A DNA stretch of 64,000 nt, taken from NCBI GenBank assembly GCA_010015675.1, contig ML976996.1:159736-223735 (forward strand). Direction: 5' to 3'. The position numbers and the translations under genes are program-made. The stretch comes from Byssothecium circinans. Its lineage: Eukaryota > Ascomycota > Dothideomycetes > Pleosporales > Massarinaceae. Below, piece by piece: positions 43,085 through 54,685 of this stretch. A model generated the notes under the pieces. The model did not search any database, had not been told where the DNA came from, and saw only the letters and a list, made by a program, of their open reading frames with translations. Positions within the stretch are counted from its first letter, which is position 1. Each line of letters opens with the position of its first letter.

Positions 43085-46000
43085 TCAGTAGGTAGAGTCA
43101 GAGGAGAAAGTTTGTAGGTTTGCGGGTGGTTTGAGAATATGAGAGGGGACCACCGAGAGATTGAGACCCTTGATCCAATCCTCATGCTTTTGACGAGTGA
43201 GAAGCTTTGTGAACCCGTCAGCAGGTTGAGCTTTCGTCTCCACATATACAGGATGGATTGTCCCGTCTTGAGTTGCTTGACGGAGCCAGTGATGATGGAT
43301 ATCGACGTGGCGCAGGGTTGTTTTGAGTTGCGGGGCTTCTTTTGTAAGGAGCCCAATGGTTTGCTGGTTATCACACAGTAGGATTTAGTCGTGTTGAAAC
43401 CGGAGACCGAGGTCATGTAGTAGACGCCACCACCAAATCAGCCATGTTGCTCCAGAGGACGCTGCGATGAGCTCGGCTTCAGTGGTTGACTTTGTGACGC
43501 ATCGTTGAAGTGTCGAGTTCCAGTCCACAGGTCCGCCGAAGAACATGAAGACCCAGCCTTGAGTGGAACGGCGAGTCTCCTTGTGATCAGCGTACGAGGC
43601 GTCTGTGGCCAGGAAGAAATCGACTTCTTCCCAATCTTGGATGTGATTGATTGCGGTATCGTTGTTTACGGAGTAGTGTATACTCAGGTCTTGCGTGTGG
43701 AACAGATAAGCTAGGCATTGGTATGCGGCTGCCAGGTGCTTTTCCGATGGGTTTGTGAGGAACTCGGCCAGCTTTGAGTGAGCTTTGGAGACGTCAGGGC
43801 GTGTAGCACCTGCGGCGTAGCCGATTGAACCAACTACTTGGGCGTAGCGTTCAGCGTTCAGTGGGTTCTTGGTGCCTGAGGATGGAATCAGGGCTTCGGA
43901 TGGTAGCGGTGTAGGAGGACACTTGGTCCATGGCTTAGGAGCTCGGTATTTGTGGTATATAGTGTTGACGTAGGCCTTTTGTGAGAGCCAGAGATCGCCG
44001 TCCTCGCGGTTTCGGTATACAGTAACACCGCAGAACGTTTGTTCGGTTCGATCTTTGAGGTTTGTGATTTCGTATCGACGGGAGAGCTTCTCTTCGAACT
44101 CATCGAGGGCCTTGGTGTGGCCAGGCTTCGCCATAGTGATGATATCGTCCACGTAGAAGAACACAACAATTTTGTCGTTAGTCCAGAGACAGTTGGCATC
44201 GAGGATAGGGCGGAAACCGAGAGTTCGAAGCGTAGCGGTGAAGTCATTGTACCAAAGAAGCGGAGAGGTTTTGAGACCGTACAACGCTCGATGGAGTTCC
44301 CATATGTGGTTACCATCTCCAAAGCCTTCTGGCTGCCATGTGTATATGGGTCGCGGCAGCAGAGCATTGGTAAAGGCGTTGACCACATCGTATTGTCGAA
44401 TTTCGAGGTTGAAGTAGGCTGCAATAGCCATGAGGGCGCGAAAGATGCGGATGGCCAAGGTGATTGCTCGAGTGTCTTTAGCTGTTGTTTGCAGATCTCC
44501 TCGTACGCAGATGCGTGCTTTGAACTTGACTAAGTAATCTCCATCGAACTTATATGTCCAGACCCACATAAGCGGAAGGATTTCAAGTTGAGTAGAGTCA
44601 ATCTCATTCAAAGCGAGTTCTTTGTACGTGCCTTTTCGAGATATGATGTCGATTTCAGCTCTGCACGCAGCCATGAAGCCACTGCGGATTTCGGGAGGCA
44701 GTTTCGCGAGATCATTCCAGAACTTTGGAGCAGGAGGAAGCTGTGACCGATGGATTCGAGTCTTGGGTGTAAAGGATGCGGATACAAAGGAGCTCCAATA
44801 GGTGACTAACGCGTTTGGGTTGCGTGGTTGAGTGCGGCGATCAAGTACGTTGGTGGTTCGGATATGCTTGTTTGTAGTGTACTTGCGCTTTCCCCGGTTT
44901 GGTAGCTCAATTGCATTTGACGACGTAACTGGGGCGTTACTTGTCCGTCCGTGACGGTTCAGTACCGTCCGGGACGGTGTCGGTTGAGTTGACGGTGGTT
45001 GGCCTGGAGTAGCCATAGATGTGGGAGTTGGATATGGGTTTGGGGAAGCGTTGCAAGCGTCAGTAGCAAGCATTGCCTCAGTTGAATCGACGATTATGTT
45101 TTGCGTGTCGGTAGCACTGCTGTCATGCTCTAAGTCGGCTTCATCCTCTGTAACTGATGAGGCGTCACTGTCGGGAGGATCAATTGGGTTATTGAGTTCG
45201 ATAGTGCGTATGACGTCGTTGAGCTCGAGACCTCTTAGCATTTCCCCATCGTGTGAGCCGTAGAATAGGTGCTCGTCAAAGGTAACATCCCTTGTACGGA
45301 TTATCTTTCCTCTGTGGCCGAAGGATGCAGCTCCTGGTAGCCAAACACGATAGATATTGCGGGAGTCAAGGCCAACGAGATAGCCGATGAGTGCTCGAGG
45401 AGTAAGCTTGTCTGTGCGTTTGATCTTTTTGCGTAGAGCGTATACACGACAGCCATACATGTGCATGTGGGATAGTGACGGTTGACAGTTGTAGACGGTT
45501 TCGAACGGTGTTTTCCACTCAAGCGCTTTGGTTGGAGTGCGGTTAAGGAGGTAGGCGGCGTATGTATAGAACTCTCCTATAAGGTGTAGAGGAAGACCAG
45601 ACGTTATACGGAGTGACCGAGCTCGTTCAATAAGATTGCGTCCCGAGCGTTCTGCGTGGCCTGATTGTGCTGGTGTATCCGGAGAGCGTAGTTGAAGTTG
45701 TATCCCTTCTGACTTAGTATAGGAGACCAGTGAGTCATCAAGGGCTTCGAAGCCGTACCCTTTTTCACCGTCGAGATAGAGAAAGGTAGGAGCGGTATTA
45801 AATTGGCGTTTGATAAGTCTGTTGAGTTCTTTGAAAGCAGCAAGCAAGCACTCTTGGTCCTTCTTCTTGATGATAAAGGCGAAGTTGAACTTTAAGAATA
45901 CGTCGTAGGCATGGAAGACGTACCGCTCGCCAGTAAACGTGAGGCAGTCAAGCTCGATAAGATCTATAGCGATCGAGTCGAATGGCTTTTCTGGAGGCTG

Positions 46001-48049
46001 CTCGCGTTCAGAGCGACGGGATACTTGCTCGGTTGCTTTGTTTGCACTGCATTGAGGGCAGTCTTTGGTTGCTGGCGGAGGGGTTGATATGTAGATCCCG
46101 GATGAAGCAGCAGCAAGGTGCTCGAGAGGCTCTGGTCCTGGATGACCAAGTAGTATGTGCGCCTCAAGTCCTGTGAGCTGACGTGGCTTACGAGGAGCTT
46201 CAGATCGGTTTTGTTGGTTTCGGCGTTTTCGGTGTTTACGTGTAGCCATGGCATGATAGTGAGCGCCAGGCGTAGGTAGTTGTTAATCGGAATGGTTTCG
46301 AATAGTTCCGGACGGTTCAGTGAACTCTTCCTTCCGACCAATAAGGACAAAGTGGCCGCCGTTCTTGAAGACGTTGCACCACACTGGATTGTCTTGATGG
46401 TTTAGCCGGTATAGGACTAGTCTTCCTGAATTGAAATGGACGTCACCACCCGAGAGGCGTGACAGAGCTACCAATGAGGTGACGTAGTTTGGTACTAAGG
46501 CGATATTGAGGAGGGTGAATTTCCAAGGACCTGATGGTGTTGAGAGGGTGACATGGCACTTGCCGTAGGCTAAGACAGGTGAGACGCTGTCCCCACTTCC
46601 AATAAACTCATCATACGCTGGGCGCTCCCACTCGAACTCCATTGGATTGTTGCAGACGTGTACGTCGGATGCACAGTCAAGAGTCCACGAATGGAGCATA
46701 GAGAAAGGAGGGTCCTTACGTTTTTGAGTGTTGAAAGCGGTATAGCTTGTTGTGACGAGCGCACGGTGTCTTGTTTCAGTGTCTGAGGCTTGATCGCCTG
46801 CGTCTAGCGTGTCGGATAATTGGTTGGTCGGAAGAGACGGATGGCTAGCGGTTGATTGTTCGCGGACTTTGGTTCGAATTGAGTCGATAATCTCCCGCCT
46901 TTTGTCGGTGTTGGTCCATTGCTTTACGTTCTCTTCCTTTTGCTTGTTCGAACGCCAGCCTGGTCGACGGAGCTCAGGTACGAGGTAAGGATAGTTACTC
47001 TAAAACCTGTTGTGGGAATCACCATCTCCACACGGGCAGGGTTTACCGCCTTCTCGCACTGAGTCTCCGCTGGACGCAAACTGCTTCTTCTTCTTTGATT
47101 TGTTGTTGTTTGGTTTGTTGTTGTCCCGATCGACCCTAGAGTTAGTGCGCTTTCGATTAGCGGCTGATTGAGAGTCGGAGTCGTATGGTGACGGTTCTCC
47201 ACCGTAGGTGGTAAAGGCGGTGTGACGGGTTTGACCGGTGCGTATAGCCAGTTGTGCGCTTGACTGATTAAATCTAGCTATAAGGGCCTTCACCGTGTAT
47301 TCGTCTGGGATCACTGGTAGGGCTGCTGGAATTTCGATTGTTTCTTCGGGTTGTGTCACATTACCTTCTTCATCAGTGATAGCTGGTATTGTGACGGTGC
47401 GCGGGATTGCTTTGGCTATCGCAGCTCGGTAAGCCACTTCTGCCTTGTTGAGTTCGAGGATCATTGTGGTGGCGAGCGTGTAGTTGATGTGTGAGCACAC
47501 CTTAAGAAGATCATATTGGGGTTAAAAGCCGTCGACCTCTAGTAGCTTGAATTCTTTTGCTTTGTTGACAGCCAGCTAGAACTCATGAGACCAGTCCTCA
47601 AACGACTCTCGCCCTACTGTTTTCTTCTTGGTGTTCTCGTATTCGGTACGCGCTTCGTTGATTTTGACCGTTTGGTTGCGGTTGAACATGGTGTGGAGGA
47701 TTTCGAGCTTCTGGGCGACCTTTGGATAGTCGATAATTTGCCCATATAGCGTGGTTTCGATCGTATTGAGCATGTGATTGCCCAGGTCCGATAGCAGCTT
47801 GTATTTAATGGCGTATTCCTTGCGTGCTTCCTTCCATATTGCTGTACGCGCGTTGGTTTCGTGACCTGTCATTGGTGCAGGTGGTTCGAGGGAGGGCTTA
47901 TTGGTGGCCTCTGGATCAAGGTATTCCCATAGATCATTAGCAATAGCTTTGCCTTTGAACACGGTGAACCAAGCATCCCAGGTCTTCGGACCAGATAGAA
48001 TGGTGTCGGAGGCTGCGGTGGCAGCCGTGGTGAGTGCGCGTGGAGGCAT
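43085..48049 (-). pseudogene. copia Gag-Pol polyprotein with five in-frame stops
   Basis: One frame runs from ATG 48049 to TGA 43085. Gag occupies the first third. The protease region contains WTLDCASDVHVCN. Integrase shows GLEAHILLGHPG, a CPQC zinc pair, SIAIDLIELD and the SGHAERSGRNLIERA block. Reverse transcriptase has LPLMWVWTYKFDG, YDVVNAFTNA and FFYVDDI. RNase H has ATDASYADHKETRRSTQGW. Stops are TAG 47576-47578, TAA 47522-47524, TAG 47000-47002, TAA 46283-46285 and TAA 43385-43387. All five are explained by C-to-T change in CAG or CAA. The longest intact part (46249-43385) keeps integrase through most of RNase H. The copy cannot move on its own unless stops are suppressed. Confidence 0.92.
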
Positions 48050-48181
48050 TGTTGTAAGCTACTTGGTCGAGTGTGACGCTTAAGTAGGCGGTGAAAGGTG
48101 CACGGCAAGGTGTTGATTGATCGGTGTGGACGGGGGAGTATGGCTACTTGTTCGTGTATGATGATAAAGTAGATGGAGTTA

Positions 48182-48196
48182 GGCCGGGCTCATAAC
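48182..48196 (-). other. primer binding site, half-tRNA initiator-Met type
   Basis: Plus-strand bases ggccgggctcataac lie directly inside the 5' LTR. GGGCTCATAAC matches the anticodon stem-loop of fungal initiator methionine tRNA (known from yeast), so priming would use an internal tRNA fragment, as in Drosophila copia. Confidence 0.7.
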
Positions 48197-48353
48197 TGTT
48201 GGACAGTAGAGACCCGAGAGCAAGTGTGAGAAAAGGATGTATTGCGTGTTAAGCAAAGGAGCTTAGGAGATGAGGCTATATAGGCGAAGGGCTGACGCTA
48301 GACCAGAACGGTACTAAACCGTCCAAGACAGTCAAGTATTGTTCAGTCCAACA
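48197..48353. repeat. copia LTR (5' LTR of the minus-strand element)
   Basis: 157 bp, TGTTGGAC to GTCCAACA, followed by the TTATA duplication. The single difference from the other LTR is a TG-to-TA change, which is the RIP signature read on the opposite strand. Confidence 0.97.
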
Positions 48354-48523
48354 TTATACCTTAAGAGATAGTTTAAGGTATTTAATCCTTAATAGATACT
48401 AGTATAAATAAGACCCTAGTTATTTGCTTTTTTTATAGCCTCTTATAGGTACTACCTAGTTAGGTAGAAGATTAATAGATAGACTACTATTATAGATATT
48501 TATAGAAACTTAATAAACTTATA

Positions 48524-50376
48524 ATGTAAAGCACCATCAAACCGCGCACACCATTAAACCGCGCAGAATTCCTTGGCAACACTATTACCATCTTTAACGC
48601 GAAAATGCTACAACAACGTCGTACTAAAGCACTTTAACACGAAGGTAAACTTTAGCTTATCCTTGCTACATATAATAGAGGCCAATTTCTAAGCCTCTAA
48701 CGCGCTGCTAAAGCCTTTAATGTTAAGAACCAAGTCCTTAACGAACGTGCTAAAGGAATACTTTTTTAAGCAGAAATAGTTTTAAACTATTTAAAACTAT
48801 CCCTAACTAAGAACTAGATGATTATTAAATATATCCTTAACCTTAATTTATAAGGATTCGCGCTTACGCTAGGCAAAGTATTAGATATAGTGAATAAACT
48901 ACTAGCTAAGTGGGGTAAAGAGAGGGTAGGCAAAAACTAAGTAGAATAGTTTATAAACTGTTTAGAATAGTTATGAACTATCTATGCAAAGGACTATTAG
49001 AGAGCTCTACAGGAAGATCCTAAAGTAGTTAGTAGGTAGTTTAAGCTTATAAAAAATACTAAGATTAAGTATGGTATACACGATAATAATATACACAACT
49101 TTAACGAGACTAGCTTTTAGATAGGTATTATTAGTTCTATAAAAGTAGTTACTAGCTTAAAGAGGCGAGCAAGGCCTACTATTATTTAACTAGGCGATAA
49201 AGAGTAAGTAATAGAAATCTAGAGTATACGTTTAAATAGTGAATACACCCTACTATTTATTATATACAAAAAACGCGTCTATATTTCTTTATAGTACTAG
49301 GAAGCTAATATACTACGTAATTAAAAGCTCTTAGTCTTAGAGAATGGATAGACGACTAATAAGCTTAGTCTTATATAGTTAAAGCACTTTAATAAGCATA
49401 CAAAGAATATAGTAGTAGGTATATACTAGTTGCTAATTTTAGATAGCCACGAAAGCTACCTAAATTAGGATTTTAAGGATTATTGCAAGGATAATAAGAT
49501 TATTACGCTTTATATGCCAGCGTACTTATTACACATCCTTCAGCCGCTTAATGTGGTGTTATTCTCGCCGCTTAAGCGCAAGTACTTTAAGACTATTTAG
49601 AACTTAGCGCGCTAATACGTTTTTTATGTTAATAAGGAAGCGTTCCTACTAGCCTTTAAAAACGCGTTTTTAACCGTGTTTATAGTTAAGAACTATTAAA
49701 AGGCCTTTAAGGCAATAGGGCTAGTCCCTCTAAACGTGTAGGTAGTACTTAATTACTTTAATATATATATATGCACTCTACTAGGACCCCCACTACTAGA
49801 GACGCCATGGCAATTAAGAACTCTAAGTAATACACGCGAATTTAGCTCGTAGTTAAGGCTTATATAAGATTCTATTACTTAGTTACTACAAACAGCGCGT
49901 GGTAGGCTTTTGCAGCTTGTTAAAGGCACTAAGTTAGTGCTGTAAGGCAGCGTACTTATAAAGGCGCGCATTAAAGAGCTTAAAAAGCAACTTACAGCAG
50001 TAACTAAGTAAAAAACACGTAAGTGTAAGTATATTTAGAAGGGTAGCACTATAGAGTATAGTTCTATAGCAGACTAGAATAGTTCTAAACTATTAGGAAT
50101 AGTTTAGAACTATAAAAGGGTAAGGTAGAAGGTAAAAGCAAGGTACGATAACTATAACAACTAGGTGTTTAGTGCTGTAGCAACTGCGGTAAGACTAGGC
50201 ATAACGCGAGAACTTGTCAAGCTAATAAAAAGGGTTCTTCTAAGTTAGAGGCTAGTACTTAGTATATATTTTTAGATAGTAATGCAAACGATAATGATGA
50301 TGAAGTTAAGTAAGTTAGTGTTGCTAAGGAATTCTGCGCGGTTTAATAGTATGCGCGGTTTGATAGTGCTTTACGT
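48524..50376 (+). mobile_element. pogo/Fot1-like DNA transposon relic
   Basis: 1,853 bp flanked by TA, with 57-bp terminal inverted repeats (48524-48580 and 50320-50376) starting A[T/C]GTAAAGCAC. Each TIR holds two copies of a 17-bp motif related to accatcaaaccgcgcac. The plus strand contains a degraded DDE transposase: IHNFNET near 49090, LLILDSHESY near 49435, and LYMPAYLLHILQPLNVVLFSPLK near 49510-49570 in pieces. A CCHC knuckle (CSNCGKTRHNARTC) lies near 50170. Many Gln/Trp codons are now stops, so it is inactive. It inserted into older AT-rich relic DNA. Confidence 0.85.
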
Positions 50377-50622
50377 TAACTATTATACTTAATTATATAT
50401 CCTATAAGAAAGATAACCCTATTAAGCTCTTTAATATTAGAGTAAAGAAAAAAGAAGAAGAATATATTAATAGGTGCTACTAGAATAATAGAAATAATAA
50501 TAGTACTTCTAGCTAGCAACTTAAGCCTTTTAATAATGCTTTAGGAAATACTAATACTAATAATTAAAACTATAATTAAACTAGTAATAGTAGAATACAT
50601 AGTCCTTAGAAACTAAATCTTA

Positions 50623-50779
50623 TGTAGGACAGCAGAGCACTGAGAGCATAGAGAGAAAATGATGAATTGTGTGTCGAGCGAAGATGCTCAGGAGACAGGA
50701 CTATATCGGAAAGGACCGAGGCTAGGCCGGATGAGGCTGGTGAACAGTGCGGAACTGTTCGGTACTGTTCAGTCCAACA
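50623..50779. repeat. solo copia-type LTR
   Basis: 157 bp, TGTAGGAC to GTCCAACA, same length as the full element's LTR but clearly diverged in the middle. A TCTTA duplication flanks it (50618-50622 and 50780-50784). No internal domain remains, so recombination between two LTRs has removed it. Confidence 0.9.
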
Positions 50780-51265
50780 TCTTAACTATAAATATAAAGG
50801 CTATTTACTTAATACGTATTAGTTACTTTACCTTAAACTTATACTAGACTAGATTAAAGATAGTAAACCTAATCTAAATCCTTATATACCTAGCAATTAT
50901 ACTAGTTAATCTAGTACTAGTAATAGTAATTAAGCTAATACTAATCTTATTATAAGAAGCTAAGCTTAAGGAGCTAGAGATACTAAGTAGAATATAGATA
51001 GATTTATTAAGAAGAGAAAGTTCTCCTAAGCATAAATCTATATATAGAAGAACTTAGAGATTACTCTAGAGCTAGTTTAGAGGACTTAGAGTCTAAAGAG
51101 TAGCCTTTAAGAAACTAAGGCTTAGCCTATTATAATGCCCTCCCTTAAAGGCTAAAAAAATTTCTAAGAGATAGTAACTCTACTATACTATTTAAGATTT
51201 ATAATCTATAGGGGATCTCTAATAGCTCTATAAGTCTCTAACATTCTTAACTACTACTTATTATA

Positions 51266-52866
51266 ACGTAAAGCACCATCGAAGCGGCCACACCATCGAA
51301 GCGGCCACACCATCGAAGCGGCCACTTTTGCTTAGCAAGGAAAATCAAACCGTATTATCTTAATAACAAAGTTAAACCTTAATATTTTCTTCTGAAATTT
51401 TAAACCTAGATAGATATATATATAATCTAGTAAGTATTAAATTTATATAGCCTTAGCTTACGTAATACAGTAGTTATTAGTAAGAGAAGAAATCTTAGGT
51501 AAAACCTACCTTTTACTATAGATTAATAGCTAAACGTTAGTAATATACTATATAACTTTTAGGATTTACTTATTACTATATTAGCTAGTAGCTATTAAGT
51601 TATTATAGCGTGCAGCCTAGATTTAATGCTATTATAGTAGGTAGAAGGTAGGGGGTATAAAGAATTAAAAAACCTTCTAAATAAAGTTATATATATTAGA
51701 AAGCTATACTTTCTTCTTTAGAGGAGGATAGTATATACTAAATAAAGCTATATATAAGTTTAAAGTAAGTAATTACCTCTAATACTAAAAGATCTAGCTT
51801 AGGAAGTGTAGATTTTTAGAAAATTTAGACACTGCCTTATTATAAAGCTTATATAAGGTAATCTTTTATAGCTAACTATTTATATTACTAATATATATAT
51901 ATATAAAGTTTATTAAAAGAAAAAAAGTAAGAATATCTAGCTAGATAAAATATTTAATTATAGTTTTCTAATTTTAGGAATCTCTACCCTCCCTACGCTA
52001 ATTCTCTAATAGGTCTAGGCTGCACGCTAAAATTTTAGTGCTAATAGGTGTATTATATATATATAAACTAGCTCTAAAGTTATTATAACTTATTTAGTGA
52101 CTTAGCACGCTAACTTATTTTTTATATTAATAAGGAAGCGTTTCTACTAGCCTTTAAAGACGCGTTTAAAGTTATATTTATAGTTTAGAACTATTAAAAG
52201 GCTTTTAAGGCGTTAAGGCTAGTCTCTCTAAATATATAAGTAGTACTTAATTACCTTAATATGCGTATACGTACTTTACTAGGACCCTTACCACTAGAGA
52301 CGCTGTAGCAATTAAAAACGCTAAGTAATATACGCAAATTTAGCTTATAGTTAAAGCTAGTACGTAATTCTATTACTTAATTACTATAGATAGCTTAAAG
52401 TAGGCTTTTACAGCTTATTAAAGGCGCTAAGTTAGTACTGTATAGTAGCGCGCTAATAAAGGCGCGTATTAAAGAGCTTAAGAATTAACTTACAGTAGTA
52501 ACTAAGTATAAAACACGTAAATATAAGTATTTTTAGAAGAGTAGTACTATAGAGTATAGTTCTATAGTAGACTAGAATAGTTTTAAACTATTAAAAATAG
52601 TTTAGCACTATAAAAAGGTAAGGGTAGAGGGTAAGCTTAAGGTGTGATAACTAGGTATTCGCTACTATAGCAACTGCGGGAAGGCTAGGCATAATGCGAG
52701 AACGTATTAAGTAGATAAAGAAGGTTCTTCTAAGTTAGAGGCTAGTACTTAGTATATTTTTTTAGATAGTAATAGGGATGATAATAATAATAAAGTTAAG
52801 TGAGTTAGTGTTGCCAAGGAAAACTGGCGCGCTTGATAGGGTGGCGCGCTCAATAGGGGAATACGT
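51266..52866 (+). mobile_element. second pogo/Fot1-like relic with mismatched ends
   Basis: Flanked by TA on both sides and starting and ending ACGT. The left end carries three copies of a 17-bp motif (accatcgaagcggccac). The right end carries two copies of a related motif that in reverse complement reads cctatcaagcgcgccag. The ends do not match each other. The right half (52080-52800) is colinear with 49560-50320 of the first copy, including the zinc-knuckle region. A 424-bp insertion lies inside. Only the 3' half of the transposase is recognisable. Confidence 0.7.
51606..52029. repeat. small inverted-repeat insertion (MITE-like)
   Basis: A perfect 15-bp inverted repeat, tagcgtgcagcctag at 51606-51620 and its reverse complement at 52015-52029, with weaker similarity extending inward. 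The interior is AT-rich and non-coding. No clear target duplication is seen. Confidence 0.55.
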
Positions 52867-52941
52867 TATATATAGTAGAAAATAGCGCTAAGACTAACTT
52901 CTAGTATTAAGGGGCGATACTCGCTTAATTAACGCTAGTGC

Positions 52942-52970
52942 ACGTGACCTAATTGGTTCTGAAAACCACC
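52942..52970 (-). repeat. right arm of 29-bp inverted repeat flanking the transposon block
   Basis: Reverse complement of 39944-39972 with one mismatch. Normal base composition resumes immediately to the right. Confidence 0.75.
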
Positions 52971-53906
52971 TAGTAGTACAAACGCATTATAGAGGGATCT
53001 ACTAACGATGTTCTAGTCTCGGGCGTATCTCGCCACGCTGCTGACGAGAGCTTCACCGATTTATCTCACCGACACGGAACACCGACGCGCCGAAACACTG
53101 AATAGCTGCTGCCAACAAGACAAATGGACTGGTTTCCTGGAAATATGCATAAGGGGTACTAATCCTTCGAAAACAACCCGTGTACATTCTCTAGAAAACA
53201 ATGCCGCTGCCATTAAGCTTACCGCGAATTACGTGGACTGTCAGGCCACATTTTACATTTGTGAGAAGACGGCATTTGGAGCTAAAGCAGGACGATCTAT
53301 GCACTTTTCAAATCAGCATGCAAAAGCGCCAAATCTCTCGGCTTCTACGAGATCTCCGTAGTTCCGTAGTCCCCCATCGCACGTGCGCACATACAAAGCT
53401 GTCGCCTCATTGTCGAAACTCCGACATTCACCCTATCCGAGGCTCTGCGGAACGTTATTCGGTCGCTCCCGCGAATGACACCTACCCTGAATTCAAATAC
53501 TGTTTGCGGTGAGAAGCCGTTGCAACTCTTCGCCAAATTGGGAGACCTTGCGCGGGGGTGCATTGCATACGCGACACGCCAAATCGCCAACACCATGCGC
53601 GATGATCGCAGCCTACATAAACGGCTACCCAGTTGGATTTTGACAACGCATTTGTGGAAAGTGACGGGCCCACTTAGGCGGGCGATTCTAAAAGGGAAAG
53701 ACCTGTATGGATTGAGAGAGGAGAATGACATAGTGTTTGCGTGATGACTAGAGTGGTATTGGCGCGGACGCGTATTGGGTGTGGGATAATGCCCAAAGTG
53801 TGGGGGAAGGCTTGGTGGTAACGTGGGGTACGAAGACATATATAAGAAGTCTAGACGGAAGACGCCCCAGAATTTAGCTAGGCACTAGGACCATCACTGC
53901 TCCACC
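52971..53906. other. intergenic, no gene seen
   Basis: Balanced-composition DNA to the right of the transposon block. Overlapping frames at 53345-53839 (minus) and 53475-53744 (plus) have no motif and are not called. Confidence 0.4.
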
Positions 53907-54685
53907 ATGCATCCATCATATCCTGCAGAGCCGTTACGTGGGTTGCGCCCTCTTTTTTAAAGTTGGATGTATCTGCAATCATGACTGTACTTACTGCTCG
54001 GTAGGCGAGCGAGTCTACGTTGACGAGTTTGGAGGTAGACATCACCCTCCACCTACTCCTCCAGATCCTGCACGACGAGGATCAGCTCCTCGGCAGCAAG
54101 ATCCACCAGAACGAGAACGTAAGATTGCATTTCACCTTTGAATCACCAAACTTGACTCTTCTCTGTATCTTCTCTCATACTTACTCTATCGTAGAACGTC
54201 GCCGGCGTCGCGCGAACACTTACCGTGCTCCACCAGTACCACCCTCCCACTTATCATCTTCCTCACCCAGTCCCCCACCGCACCACCGCCACCGTCGACC
54301 ATCCCACATATCCCCTCAGAATTCCGTTCCAGACTCCAGAGACCCTTACAATGACTACTATGCTCCGCGTCGCCGGCATTCACGAGAGGAAGACTACTAC
54401 TCGGATAGCCGACACAACAGGCCACCCCGAGACCCGTATCATGACCGGCCTCCACGCTCAAAACATCATAAGCCTCCTCGAGAGCATCGGGAGCATGGAG
54501 AGATACGTGAAAGGCCTCAAGAGAGCGAGAGGCTTACGGCACACCCGTCACACGAGAGGAGGGCGAGTAAGTGGCAGCAGGAGGCGAAGAATATGTTTGT
54601 GGAGTATGCTGTTCCCGCAATCAAGGCTGAGGGCGGTAAGTATCTGAGTAAGCAGATTGGGAACTTTATTGCGAAGAAGGCTTGA
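53907..54685 (+). CDS. Arg/Pro-rich disordered protein
   Basis: Three exons (53907-53937, 54005-54118, 54195-54685) give 211 residues. The short first exon (MHPSYPAEPL) joins through an Arg codon to ERVYVDEFGGRHHPPPTPP, and the second intron joins PPEREQ to RRRRRANTYRAPP. The middle is rich in Arg, Pro, His and Ser with Tyr-Asp repeats (DPYNDYYAPRRRHSREEDYY), so it should be disordered and very basic. The C-terminal 45 residues (KWQQEAKNMFVEYAVPAIKA...) look helical and conserved-like. No known catalytic domain. The composition suggests RNA, chromatin or wall binding, but that is only inferred. Confidence 0.7.

Larger units (their letters stand above)
41676..48353 (-). mobile_element. Ty1/copia LTR retrotransposon
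   Basis: 6,678 bp, minus-strand orientation, with two 157-bp LTRs and a TTATA target-site duplication (41671-41675 and 48354-48358). The order gag, protease, integrase, reverse transcriptase, RNase H is diagnostic of copia. LTRs differ at one base, so insertion is recent. The coding frame is continuous over 1,655 codons but carries five in-frame stops. About 1.25 kb of repeat-rich non-coding DNA lies between pol and the 3' LTR. Confidence 0.97.
39944..52970. mobile_element. nested transposon block
   Basis: About 13 kb bounded by a 29-bp inverted repeat. It holds a young copia element, a solo LTR, two pogo/Fot1-like relics and a small inverted-repeat insertion. All sit in AT-rich DNA with TA-dominated codons and stops in every frame, as left by RIP. 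Insertion order is readable: the outer relic is oldest, then the pogo copies, then the LTRs. Confidence 0.75.

Noticed and set aside
44039..44533. Plus-strand frames inside the copia pol region
   Set aside because: They are antisense shadows of the reverse transcriptase frame.
53345..53839. 164-codon minus-strand frame, overlapping an 89-codon plus-strand frame
   Set aside because: Neither has a motif or splice signals, and they oppose each other over the same bases.
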